Virus record (IMG/VR): IMGVR_UViG_3300027668_000089
Span: 1 to 25,449 of that record
Reading direction: 5' to 3' (one strand)
Length of the DNA: 25,449 nt
Origin: a virus
Below are positions 9,539 through 16,454 of this stretch, in pieces; position 1 is the first letter of the stretch; every line of letters starts with the position of its first letter. Below the pieces are notes generated by a model, which was not told the DNA's origin, ran no database searches, and saw nothing but the letters and a program-made list of their open reading frames with translations. The translations under genes and the position numbers were made by a program.

Positions 9539-9559
9539 TATCACTTAAAACAAGTGATA
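9539..9559 (+). other. Hairpin after the 131-residue gene
   Basis: A perfect 8-bp stem (tatcactt with aagtgata) closes a 5-base loop (aaaac), five bases after the preceding stop codon. No T-run follows, so it does not look like an intrinsic terminator. It could protect an mRNA 3' end or mark a processing site. Confidence 0.45.
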
Positions 9560-9570
9560 ATAAAGACTAA

Positions 9571-9623
9571 GCATATATCTGATATATTGGTTCGCCTCAG
9601 ATATGTGTAAACAACAGTGAACC
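9571..9623 (+). promoter_or_regulatory. Possible H-type pseudoknot in the leader of the 154-residue gene
   Basis: Stem 1 pairs 9571-9582 with 9597-9608 (12 pairs, two of them G-T; the inner 8, atatctga with tcagatat, are perfect). Its 14-base loop contains ggttcgc (9589-9595), which can pair with gtgaacc at 9617-9623 (7 pairs, one G-T). The structure ends 26 bases before the ATG at 9650. Most other gaps in this window are under 60 bases and unstructured, so the element stands out. A role in translation control, mRNA stability or RNA processing is inferred from position. No known riboswitch was recognised. Confidence 0.4.
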
Positions 9624-9649
9624 TTAAAACATTTTAAATATAAATAAAA

Positions 9650-10114
9650 ATGGAAAAATTTTTAAACATTAATCTAGCTGGAACAATTACTCCAATTAGA
9701 ATCGACAGCGTAGCTACAGTAGCATGCCCTACGCCGGCTGCTGATGCAATTACTATTGTTACAATCACTTACACAGGTGGTGGACAAGTTGTTCTTAGAA
9801 CAGCAACTCCAACCGCTACTACAGGAACTATTGAAACAGCTGCTCAAGCTGCTACATTAGTAAGAGGATTCTGGGAGCAAATTGTTGCTGGAGCTGGAAC
9901 ACCTTGGAACATGCCAGTAATTCCTGCAATGGGACGTGCTTGGGATCAAACAGTTGGACCTGCAGCACCTGCAGTACCTGTTGTACCTCAAGGTCAAGGA
10001 CCTGCTAACCCTGCATTAAGCGCTAAAGTTTCTGTTCAAATTACAGGAAGAGAACTAGTTGCTGGAGGAACTGATTTAGTACCTTTAGTATTTGTTAGTG
10101 CATTAGCTGCGTAA
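9650..10114 (+). CDS. Small Ala/Pro/Val-rich protein, possible virion component
   Basis: This 154-residue protein starts MEKFLNINLAG and has alternating beta-type sequence (AITIVTITYTGGGQVVL) followed by a TAAQAATLVRGFWEQIV helix. A Pro/Ala-rich linker (about residues 108-122, PAAPAVPVVPQGQGP) leads to a final segment ending VFVSALAA. Codons are comparatively G/C-rich and Ala-rich, as in the capsid gene, which would fit an abundant virion protein. The MEKFL start and layout remind me of small capsid-associated proteins of marine phages, but I cannot name a family. It has its own structured leader, suggesting independent expression control. The Cys at residue 26 is not part of a lipobox. Confidence 0.6.
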   Translation: MEKFLNINLAGTITPIRIDSVATVACPTPAADAITIVTITYTGGGQVVLRTATPTATTGTIETAAQAATLVRGFWEQIVAGAGTPWNMPVIPAMGRAWDQTVGPAAPAVPVVPQGQGPANPALSAKVSVQITGRELVAGGTDLVPLVFVSALAA

Positions 10115-10147
10115 TACCTTATTTTATTAACCATTAATTTTTAACCA

Positions 10148-10438
10148 ATGACCTTTTTTTACCAGACTAGTTCGTGGAATAGTCAACCACAACCAACCGA
10201 GGAAACTATTAGTTTCTGGAAACATCTCTCAGAGAAAAAACACTGGAGAATAGTACAGTTACCAAATGGATTCTTTCAAACCGAGTACCAACAACCTGCA
10301 AAGGAAGATACTTGGATCGACGTAACCCGAAGAGAAGATATTAAACAAGCAGAACAAGCTATTGATTCATCAGTAGAACACTATGCTAAGAAAATAGAAT
10401 TCTTGAAAGGACCAAAAGTCGTTAAAACCTTTAAGTAA
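10148..10438 (+). CDS. Hypothetical protein upstream of groEL
   Basis: This 96-residue soluble protein has an aromatic N-terminal half (FFYQTSSW, KKHWRIVQLPNGFFQTEYQ) and a helical, charged C-terminal half (REDIKQAEQAIDSS). It lies 33 bases after the previous stop and 27 bases before groEL. No signal peptide, membrane segment or recognised motif is present. Position next to the chaperonin genes gives no secure functional hint. Confidence 0.6.
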   Translation: MTFFYQTSSWNSQPQPTEETISFWKHLSEKKHWRIVQLPNGFFQTEYQQPAKEDTWIDVTRREDIKQAEQAIDSSVEHYAKKIEFLKGPKVVKTFK

Positions 10439-10465
10439 ATAAATTTAATTTAATCTAATCTAATT

Positions 10466-12016
10466 ATGTCAGACAAACTTGTCAAAAATCTGAACTTCGG
10501 TAGCGATGCCAAAGCTAAGATATTTAAAGGGATAGATAAACTCACAAAAGCTGTTAGCTCCACATTAGGAGCTAGCGGCAAATGTGTTATCCTTGAAAAT
10601 GAAAATGGTCAACCAGTTATAACCAAAGATGGTGTTACCGTTGCTAATTCAATAGTATTATATGATGCTGTTGAAAACATGGGAGCAACATTAATCAAAG
10701 AAGCCGCTAGAAAGACTGTAGAAGAAGCCGGAGACGGAACAACTACTGCGACAGTACTTGCTAGATCAATTCTAGTAGAAGCGAGCTCTAAAGATATTAA
10801 TTCAAGAGAATTAAAAACAGGAATAAATTCTGCAGTAAAAAAAGTTATTAAACACTTAGAAGAAAATACTATAGAAGTAACAGGCGATATGATTGACCAA
10901 GTTGCTACTATATCTTCTAATAACGATGCTGAATTAGGTAAACTAATCGGTGGCGCTTTTAAAAGTGTAGATAGAACAGGTGTTGTAATGATGGAAGAAT
11001 CAAAAGATATTGAATCTTCTGTTGAAGTTGTTGATGGTATGCAATATGATAAACCAATTAAGAGTTTACATTTCATAACTGATCAAGCAAAAGGTACAGC
11101 AGAACTAGACGATCCTTTAGTTTTAATTGTTGAATCACAGATTGATAGTGTAAGAAAAATACAAGGTATTTTAGAATATGCTATAAAGAATAATGAATCT
11201 TTATTTATTGTTGGAGATGTAGATCCTCAAGTGTTAGCTGCTTTAGCTATGAATAAAATGAAGGGAAATATTAAAACATGTATAGTAGACGCACCAACAT
11301 ATGGGTTTACTAAAAAAGAAAAGCTTAATGACTTGGCTTTAATGACTGGATCTACAGTTATTAACGAAGACTTAGGTGATGATATGGATTTAATAGATAT
11401 TAGCCATTTAGGAAGATGTAAAAAAGTTGTTAGCGGTAAATATGATACTGTTATACAAATTGAAGAAACTCCTGAAGAAGTTAAAGAAATAATTAAAGAT
11501 GTTAAGAAAAAGCTTCAAACTGAGAAGGTAGCAGGATTTGTTATAGCTCACGAAAAAAGACTTGCTCTGTTAGCAGCTAAGGTTGCTATAGTAAAAGTTG
11601 GTGCTAATTCTGAAATTGAATTAAAAGAAAAAAGAGATAGGGTTGAAGACGCTATCTGTGCTACAAAAGCCGCAATCAAAGAAGGTATTGTATCTGGTGG
11701 AGGAATTGCTCTACTAAATGCATCTTCATCTATTAAAGCAGAGTCTGAAGCTGAGCAAGTGCTTCTAGACGCAATTAAAGCTCCTTTTAAGACAATATTA
11801 GATAATGCTGGTATATTAGACTATACAGCACCTAAAATTCAAGGAGAAGGATTAGATGTGGTTACGGGAAATATGGTAAACATGATTGATGATGGTATTA
11901 TAGATCCATTATTAGTTACAAAAAGTGCTCTTTCAAATGCGGCTTCCGTAGCAACTACTATTTTATCAACTGATTGTATAATCAATAATATAAGGATACA
12001 TGAAAGCGATAGGTAG
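10466..12016 (+). CDS. groEL: Phage-encoded GroEL-type chaperonin
   Basis: This 516-residue protein aligns by eye along the whole length of bacterial GroEL. ATP-site motifs are present: ITKDGVTVAN (residues 52-61), GDGTTTATVLA (89-99, with D90 matching the metal-binding Asp87 of E. coli) and RVEDA (D395, matching catalytic Asp398) followed by SGGGIALL near 410. The C-terminal helix NMIDDGIIDPLLVTKSAL is conserved. The Gly-Gly-Met tail is absent; the protein ends RIHESDR. The apical domain is divergent, with several substrate-binding positions changed. Hence it is probably an active folding ATPase with altered substrate range, used for phage proteins such as the capsid or fibres. It overlaps groES by 17 bases, arguing for paired synthesis. 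Phage groEL genes are known from a minority of phages. Confidence 0.93.
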   Translation: MSDKLVKNLNFGSDAKAKIFKGIDKLTKAVSSTLGASGKCVILENENGQPVITKDGVTVANSIVLYDAVENMGATLIKEAARKTVEEAGDGTTTATVLARSILVEASSKDINSRELKTGINSAVKKVIKHLEENTIEVTGDMIDQVATISSNNDAELGKLIGGAFKSVDRTGVVMMEESKDIESSVEVVDGMQYDKPIKSLHFITDQAKGTAELDDPLVLIVESQIDSVRKIQGILEYAIKNNESLFIVGDVDPQVLAALAMNKMKGNIKTCIVDAPTYGFTKKEKLNDLALMTGSTVINEDLGDDMDLIDISHLGRCKKVVSGKYDTVIQIEETPEEVKEIIKDVKKKLQTEKVAGFVIAHEKRLALLAAKVAIVKVGANSEIELKEKRDRVEDAICATKAAIKEGIVSGGGIALLNASSSIKAESEAEQVLLDAIKAPFKTILDNAGILDYTAPKIQGEGLDVVTGNMVNMIDDGIIDPLLVTKSALSNAASVATTILSTDCIINNIRIHESDR

Positions 12017-12260
12017 TAATTTAATAATAAAGAAAATAGAAGAATCAAACCAGTCTACAAAAGGTGGTTTGCTTCTTACAGAAAAACAAAGAGAAGATGT
12101 AAGATTTCAAAAAGCTGAAGTATTTAAAGTAGGCGATTTGGTTGTAGCAGTAAAAGAAAAAGATATTATATACTTTGACAAAGCTGCTTCTCATAGAATA
12201 GAAATAAATAAAGAACCTTATCACGTTATTCGACAAGAAAATGTGGTTATTGTTTTATGA
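12000..12260 (+). CDS. groES: Phage-encoded GroES-type co-chaperonin
   Basis: This 86-residue protein has the GroES order of elements: an N-terminal strand (NLIIKKIEE, residues 7-15), a mobile-loop region with STKGGLLLTEKQ (19-30) matching the GGIVLT loop that docks on GroEL, then AEVFKVGD (39-46) and a C-terminal strand VIRQENVVIVL. It is about ten residues shorter than E. coli GroES (97), with a reduced roof region. The start lies inside the end of groEL, and the stop overlaps the next ATG (ATGA), giving a coupled chain of three genes. It should cap the adjacent phage GroEL; whether it also works with host GroEL is unknown. Confidence 0.88.
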   Translation: MKAIGSNLIIKKIEESNQSTKGGLLLTEKQREDVRFQKAEVFKVGDLVVAVKEKDIIYFDKAASHRIEINKEPYHVIRQENVVIVL

Positions 12261-12703
12261 AAAGGCTAGTAGCAAGAGATGTAAAAGATCTCAATTTGCT
12301 AAAACATTATCGTATAATACGTAAATGGGCTTCAAAAAACAATGATTTAAACGATGCAGATCTTGAATTATTAATTTATTTCGACTGTATGGATCTTTTT
12401 ACTAAGCATGATTTCAAAATGGGTACATATTCTTATAGTTGGGACAATAGGCGCTGGAACAGATTACTTAAAAACGACTGGATAGTCGTGTGGCGAAATA
12501 GAAATAGAACCACTCAAAAGTACAATATCTATAAAGTTTCATTTAAGTGCAAGCAACTTATAAGTAGAATGTATCGAATCATGTTAGGTGAAGAAGATAT
12601 ACCTTCAAGTGAAAGAAGAAATAAACTAATAAAAGGAGATAGTTATACAGACAAAGTACTGACACAAGCTATCTATAACGTAAATAAAGATAAAAATAGA
12701 TAA
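12257..12703 (+). CDS. Possible winged-helix protein
   Basis: This 148-residue basic protein is coupled to groES by a 4-base overlap. Helices around residues 10-55 (LLKHYRIIRKWASKNN, DADLELLIYFDCMDLFT) are followed by SWDNRRWNRLLKNDWIVVWRNRN and a strand pair reading RTTQKYNIYKVSFKCKQLI. This helix-helix-helix-wing order, with a basic wing, suggests a winged-helix DNA-binding fold like MarR-type proteins. It is an inference from pattern, not a recognised family. It could be a transcription regulator or a virion-associated DNA-binding protein. Confidence 0.6.
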   Translation: MKRLVARDVKDLNLLKHYRIIRKWASKNNDLNDADLELLIYFDCMDLFTKHDFKMGTYSYSWDNRRWNRLLKNDWIVVWRNRNRTTQKYNIYKVSFKCKQLISRMYRIMLGEEDIPSSERRNKLIKGDSYTDKVLTQAIYNVNKDKNR

Positions 12704-12705
12704 CA

Positions 12706-13068
12706 ATGGGAATATTTGATGCAATTAGTGGAGGAATTAGAGGAATTACTGGAAACTCATCTAACGGTGGTTCAATAGCTCAACGAGCAGCTAGTCTTGT
12801 AGGAGGGCGTCAATCACAACAAGGACAAGCTAGTATGAATGGAGGTGGAAATTTTCAATCATCTGTAACAGATAGTTTAGCTAATATAACAGAAAAATTA
12901 GATATGCAATCAGGAGTTGGAGATCCTACAGTTAACTCAGTAAACCCTGGTGATGGATCTATAAATACATTTAGTGATAACGTTTCACAATCAGGAGCTG
13001 GTATATATGGTTCACAAGATCAAAGACAGCAATCTGTAGGTTATCCTCGAAATGAAGAAATACTTTAA
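12706..13068 (+). CDS. Gly/Ser/Gln-rich low-complexity protein
   Basis: This 120-residue protein begins MGIFDAISGGIRGITG, a short amphipathic stretch, and continues as Gly/Ser/Gln/Asn-rich disordered sequence (GGRQSQQGQASMNGGG; QSGAGIYGSQDQRQQ). No known motif was recognised. It starts two bases after the preceding stop. The amphipathic start and disordered remainder would fit a small virion or ejection protein, but this is speculative. Confidence 0.6.
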   Translation: MGIFDAISGGIRGITGNSSNGGSIAQRAASLVGGRQSQQGQASMNGGGNFQSSVTDSLANITEKLDMQSGVGDPTVNSVNPGDGSINTFSDNVSQSGAGIYGSQDQRQQSVGYPRNEEIL

Positions 13069-13083
13069 AATAAAAACAATATT

Positions 13084-13302
13084 ATGATAGAAGATAAAGC
13101 ACACACTCACGCATCTAAAAATGATAAGATAGGAATAGTTGGTGAATCTCATATATGGGACGGACCATTAGATCAAGCAGGCAGATTACACGGTCAAGGA
13201 TCTAGTAGCGGTCGCTTAGGTATGAAATTAAAACTTGCTGCAACTCCTAATCCAGGAATGGGTATACCTACTGTATGTAGAGCTCAACACCAGTCTAGAT
13301 AG
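13084..13302 (+). CDS. Small hypothetical protein before the M15 peptidase
   Basis: This 72-residue protein is Gly/His-rich, with HTHASKNDKIGIVGESHIWD and a disordered basic end (RLHGQGSSSGRLGMK). It ends one base before the preferred start of the peptidase gene, which supports both being real. No family was recognised. Confidence 0.55.
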   Translation: MIEDKAHTHASKNDKIGIVGESHIWDGPLDQAGRLHGQGSSSGRLGMKLKLAATPNPGMGIPTVCRAQHQSR

Positions 13303-13303
13303 T

Positions 13304-13762
13304 ATGATAAGCAAACATATTAGTTATAATGAAGCAATTCATTCTAACACAGCTAAGAGATGTGGTATAGAAAATATACCCAACGAAGAGCAAACAAATA
13401 ATATGAAAAACTTAGCTGAAAAAATATTTGAACCATTAAGGTTATGGGTTGGTGGGGCAATAAAAATTAATTCATTTTTTAGATCTGAAGAACTAAACAA
13501 AGCATTAGGAGGAGCTTCTAGCTCTCAGCATTGTAAAGGTATGGCAATGGACATTGATGATGTCTATGGCCACAAGACTAATAAAGAAATGTTTGATTGG
13601 ATACGTAGTCACTGTAACTTTGATCAGATCATATGGGAATTTGGTAACGATGATAATCCTTCTTGGATACATGTAAGTTACATAGATGTAAGTAAAAACA
13701 GAAACAGAGTGCTTCTCGCTGAAAAAGAGTTTGGTAAAACTGTTTATAAAATCATAAAATAA
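13304..13762 (+). CDS. Peptidase M15-type peptidoglycan hydrolase, probable endolysin
   Basis: This 152-residue protein carries the metal-site signature of peptidase M15 (D-Ala-D-Ala carboxypeptidase / L-Ala-D-Glu endopeptidase group): SSQHCKGMAMDID (H76, D83 as zinc ligands) and WIHVSY (H123). FFRSEELNKALGG before it matches the usual FRS-LN-A-GG element. E112 in IIWEFG may be the catalytic acid. I chose ATG 13304 over ATG 13235: the extra 23 residues would overlap the gene before it, while 13304 starts one base after its stop and gives the usual MISKHISYNEA-type beginning. No signal peptide, so release would depend on a holin; one lies about 3 kb downstream. It probably cleaves the peptide cross-links of peptidoglycan during lysis; a virion-associated role at entry is possible. 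Confidence 0.85.
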   Translation: MISKHISYNEAIHSNTAKRCGIENIPNEEQTNNMKNLAEKIFEPLRLWVGGAIKINSFFRSEELNKALGGASSSQHCKGMAMDIDDVYGHKTNKEMFDWIRSHCNFDQIIWEFGNDDNPSWIHVSYIDVSKNRNRVLLAEKEFGKTVYKIIK

Positions 13763-13941
13763 TGAGTAAATTCTCAAGTCCTTTCATGAAAAAAGATTGG
13801 ATACAAAACGTAACAAAAGATATTAAAGCTAGAGGCACTGAAGGTGTTTGTACTGGTGATAAATTTGGTAGTTCAAGTTGTCCTCCAGGAAGCAAAAGAT
13901 ATAATCTAGCGCAAACATTTAAAAAAATAAATAAATCATGA
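13762..13941 (+). CDS. 59-residue Cys-containing hypothetical protein
   Basis: This short gene fills a gap that would otherwise be empty. ATG 13762 overlaps the peptidase stop by one base (TAATG) and the TGA at 13939 overlaps the next start (ATGA at 13938), so it sits precisely in the coupled chain. The protein is basic, with KKDWIQNVTKDIKARGTEG followed by VCTGDKFGSSSCPPGSKRY; the two Cys residues are ten apart. From memory, short proteins with this IK-KGT-G-CTG pattern occur in marine phages next to structural genes, without a known function. Confidence 0.7.
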   Translation: MSKFSSPFMKKDWIQNVTKDIKARGTEGVCTGDKFGSSSCPPGSKRYNLAQTFKKINKS

Positions 13942-14903
13942 TAATAAACCCAAGCACACTAACAAACGGCGTTATGGTTATACCAGACGACGATGTTAAT
14001 ATTCCAGGACCTGCATTACAATTTTCAGGAACTGCTAACGGAAACGTACTAAATAAATTAATAGACACAACTAGACCTATTCAAGTTAATCCATCTATTG
14101 GCGGTTTCACTCAAACATTAAAAACTCCAGTTAATATAGGTCAGGTTTCTTTTGGTGGTCAAGGTGTTCAAATTGGTGATGTAGTTTATAACACTACCAA
14201 TAATACTTTAGGTATTGTAGGAGCAATAGATAGTGACACTACATTAAGTATAGTTAATCCTGATGGATCTGGAGCTAATTTAGATTTATTTCCACTTGGT
14301 ACTGAAGCTTATGCTATATACCAAGTTAATGGTATGCCATTTAATAATGGTCTTAATTTTGGCTTTAGAGCTTTAGTTACTCAATCGCTATCTGAAACAG
14401 CTGATACAACAGCTGGTTACACTGCAGCTGCTAATCAAGCTATAACAGCAAGTGGTGGAACTATATTTGATATAATGAATCAAACAGGTGGAACACCTAT
14501 AACATTTACACTTACTATAAGTGGTGGTGGTGATGCTACAGTTTGCACAATAGCAACTGCTGGTAAATTCTCTGCTAATTCTTTAGTTGGTAGAACAGTT
14601 ATATTTGATCAAGCGTCTATAAGAGCTGTTGCAGGATTCGGTAACACTGGTACTGGTGGCTGTACATTTACATTTGACGCAACTGATGAAGATTTTACTG
14701 CTAGAATACAAGCTGGCGGACAACCTAAAGCTTTTCAAATATACAATGGAGGAACACCGGCTACTTTCAACGTACTTACCTCAGGTGGAGACACGGTTCT
14801 TATACCGTTAGTACCAACTGGTGACGTATTACCTTTAGCGGTAGTAAGAGTATGGTCAGTAGGAACAACAGCAACATTAGGAACAACAATAGCATTTACA
14901 TAA
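13938..14903 (+). CDS. Beta-rich structural protein
   Basis: This 321-residue protein is Gly/Thr/Asn/Ala-rich and predicted mainly beta, with no charge clusters, signal peptide or membrane segment. It contains TPVNIGQVSFGGQGVQIGD (about residues 64-82), FPLGTEAYAIYQVNG, and a second half with alternating strands (TFTLTISGGGDATVCTIAT). The ending ATLGTTIAFT is typical of small virion surface proteins. Its coupling to the 59-residue gene and position in the late block suggest a head decoration, tail or fibre component, which I cannot resolve further. No enzymatic motif was found. Confidence 0.6.
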   Translation: MIINPSTLTNGVMVIPDDDVNIPGPALQFSGTANGNVLNKLIDTTRPIQVNPSIGGFTQTLKTPVNIGQVSFGGQGVQIGDVVYNTTNNTLGIVGAIDSDTTLSIVNPDGSGANLDLFPLGTEAYAIYQVNGMPFNNGLNFGFRALVTQSLSETADTTAGYTAAANQAITASGGTIFDIMNQTGGTPITFTLTISGGGDATVCTIATAGKFSANSLVGRTVIFDQASIRAVAGFGNTGTGGCTFTFDATDEDFTARIQAGGQPKAFQIYNGGTPATFNVLTSGGDTVLIPLVPTGDVLPLAVVRVWSVGTTATLGTTIAFT

Positions 14904-14926
14904 TAAATAATTAAAATATAAAATTG

Positions 14927-15319
14927 ATGAAATCAAGAAAAAAAATTGCTCAAGATTACGCTCGTAACGCAATAGCAGACGGTAACACTAAAGCTGGAAG
15001 ATACGAAAAAAAGATGGCTGTAAAAGAAGCAGCTGGTGAAGGACCTAAAATGTATGGTAAAAAAGAAAAAGGACCTAAAACTTTTGAAGGCGGAGCTCAC
15101 AGAGGAGAAATGAAACACGCTAAAGATGGTTCTGAAGAGCATTTAGGACCTAAAATGTATGGCGCTCATAAAGACAAAGGATCAAAAATGTACGGTAAAG
15201 ATCATGGACCTAAAATGACATCAGATCCACAATCATACAGATCTTCTATTGCTCAACACTGGCACAAAGAAAATTTATTGAGTGAAAACCCTATCGCAAG
15301 AAGAGCTGCTGGTAAATAA
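14927..15319 (+). CDS. Lys/Gly-rich protein with GPKMYG repeats
   Basis: This 130-residue protein is strongly basic. I use ATG 14927 and not the TTG one codon upstream. Five copies of a short GPKMYG-type motif occur at residues 39-44, 49-54 (GPKTFE), 74-79, 85-90 (GSKMYG) and 94-99 (GPKMTS), separated by 4-20 charged residues. The start (MKSRKKIAQDYARNAI) is a basic helix and the end (NPIARRAAGK) is also basic. The composition fits a nucleic-acid-binding or disordered virion protein, perhaps packaged with DNA, but no family is recognised. The stop overlaps the next start by one base. Confidence 0.65.
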   Translation: MKSRKKIAQDYARNAIADGNTKAGRYEKKMAVKEAAGEGPKMYGKKEKGPKTFEGGAHRGEMKHAKDGSEEHLGPKMYGAHKDKGSKMYGKDHGPKMTSDPQSYRSSIAQHWHKENLLSENPIARRAAGK

Positions 15320-15633
15320 TGGCTTTTTCTATGAACGGTGCTCCATATTGTAATTGCACATTGAATACTCCGGTGTATCATCGAGACATTGATGGTGGTG
15401 CCCTGGGTATGGCAAACAATAATGGTACTATAATAGTAAATCCAGATGTAAATCCAAAACAAGAAAAACGTGTTATAAAACATGAAAAGATTCATTTGGA
15501 TCAAATGGAAAGAGGAGATTTATCATACAATGATAACTCTGTTACTTGGAAAGGTAAAAAGTACTCAAGAAAAACTATGGACGAAGGAAATAAAAATCTA
15601 CCATGGGAAAAAGAAGCATATAAAAACAGTTAA
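15319..15633 (+). CDS. Small HExxH metallopeptidase-like protein
   Basis: This 104-residue protein carries HEKIH at residues 55-59 within KRVIKHEKIHLDQMERGD, which matches the HExxH zinc-binding motif. Downstream LPWEKEAY (94-101) offers Glu97 or Glu99 as a third ligand, the arrangement of gluzincin-like peptidases. The first half contains two Cys (residues 11 and 13) and NGTIIVNPDV, a strand before the active helix. The protein is very short for a protease, but similar mini-proteins with HEK-H followed by PWEKEA occur, from memory, in phages and bacteria of Bacteroidota. Processing of a virion protein is possible; an inactive derivative is also possible. It overlaps the preceding gene by one base. 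Confidence 0.6.
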   Translation: MAFSMNGAPYCNCTLNTPVYHRDIDGGALGMANNNGTIIVNPDVNPKQEKRVIKHEKIHLDQMERGDLSYNDNSVTWKGKKYSRKTMDEGNKNLPWEKEAYKNS

Positions 15634-15643
15634 AAAATAAATT

Positions 15644-16063
15644 ATGGGATATAAAATGATGCCTGGAAAAGGCGCAAGCGCTAGAAGCACAGGTAATGGT
15701 ATGCAAATGAGAGGATTAGTTAATCCAGCATCACCTTTAGGGGTACATGATGGCACGGCTCATACACCATCAGAAGTTCAATCTACTCTTGGTAGAGAAG
15801 GTGAATTTGTTAATTCAAAAGAAAACAACTACGCTGGTGGAAGTTATAACATAACTTTTGATCCAAAAACAGGTTATAAAAAAGGAGAAGTTAAAATAGA
15901 CACAGAAGATCCATCAAGACCAATAATGGACGGTAAAGAATACAAGGTATCTGATCCAAGACAAAAAACTTTAATGACAAAAGATTCTCTTAAATTAGAT
16001 AGAAAATATGGCTTAGAGGCAAAACGTGCTAATGAATATTCTGGAATAACAAAACCAAAGTAA
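15644..16063 (+). CDS. Hypothetical protein, basic and Gly-rich
   Basis: This 139-residue protein starts MGYKMMPGKGASARSTG, a basic disordered stretch, followed by LVNPASPLGVHDGTAHTPSE and TLGREGEFVNSKENNY. The remainder is charged (ITFDPKTGYKKGEVKI). No membrane segment or family was recognised. The Gly/Lys/Met-rich beginning resembles the basic repeat protein two genes upstream, so the two may be functionally linked, but this is weak. Confidence 0.6.
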   Translation: MGYKMMPGKGASARSTGNGMQMRGLVNPASPLGVHDGTAHTPSEVQSTLGREGEFVNSKENNYAGGSYNITFDPKTGYKKGEVKIDTEDPSRPIMDGKEYKVSDPRQKTLMTKDSLKLDRKYGLEAKRANEYSGITKPK

Positions 16064-16118
16064 ACTACAGTTTTAATAAGTGATTATATATATAGTATAA
16101 ACAATTAAATATAATCAA

Positions 16119-16454
16119 ATGAAAAACTTATTATTATCTTGCTTAATGTTAATTACATTGAGCGCAACTAGTCAAATTGAAAAAATTCAAGGCATTTGGA
16201 AAAGTGTTGAATCAGAATGTTTAACAAAAATTTCTTACAATAAAGAAAAGTTTAAATTTAAAAACATATGTGATTTTGATATTGATGAAACAGTAGTAAA
16301 CAAAGGTAAAGACTTTGTAACAACAACGTCAATAAATAAAGAAAACAACTATAAAGTAGTTATCAAATATACATTATTAGACAACGGTAATTTAAATGCT
16401 AATTTTGTTGGTGACTTTAAAGGGGTTATAATATATAGAAGATACGATGAGTAA
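16119..16454 (+). CDS. Secreted small protein with Bacteroidota-type signal peptide
   Basis: This 111-residue protein begins MKNLLLSCLMLITLSATSQ: a short basic start, a hydrophobic core and a likely signal peptidase I site near residues 17-18 (SATS-Q), a form frequent in Flavobacteriia. A lipoprotein reading at Cys8 is unlikely because only seven residues precede it. The mature part (about 93 residues) has GIWKSVESE and several beta strands ending GVIIYRRYDE, reminiscent of small lipocalin-like proteins. A secreted protein inside a virion/lysis block may act on the host envelope, for example in lysis or superinfection exclusion. It overlaps the holin gene by 8 bases. The 55-base leader before it (16064-16118) is nearly all A/T with no clear promoter. 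Confidence 0.65.
   Translation: MKNLLLSCLMLITLSATSQIEKIQGIWKSVESECLTKISYNKEKFKFKNICDFDIDETVVNKGKDFVTTTSINKENNYKVVIKYTLLDNGNLNANFVGDFKGVIIYRRYDE

Noticed and set aside
9539-9559. Intrinsic terminator
   Set aside because: The hairpin is not followed by a T-run and the stem is A/T-rich.
10609-11076. 155-codon minus-strand open frame opposite groEL
   Set aside because: It is a shadow of the conserved groEL frame; no minus-strand gene is supported anywhere in the window.
13235-13762. Longer form of the M15 peptidase starting at 13235
   Set aside because: The extra 23 residues overlap the 72-residue gene in another frame; ATG 13304 lies one base after its stop and gives the usual family start.
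14924-14926. TTG start one codon before the basic repeat protein
   Set aside because: An ATG follows immediately, and other genes here use ATG.
16064-16118. Promoter in the A/T-rich leader of the secreted protein
   Set aside because: It is almost entirely A/T like all leaders here, and no spaced pair of promoter boxes could be defended.
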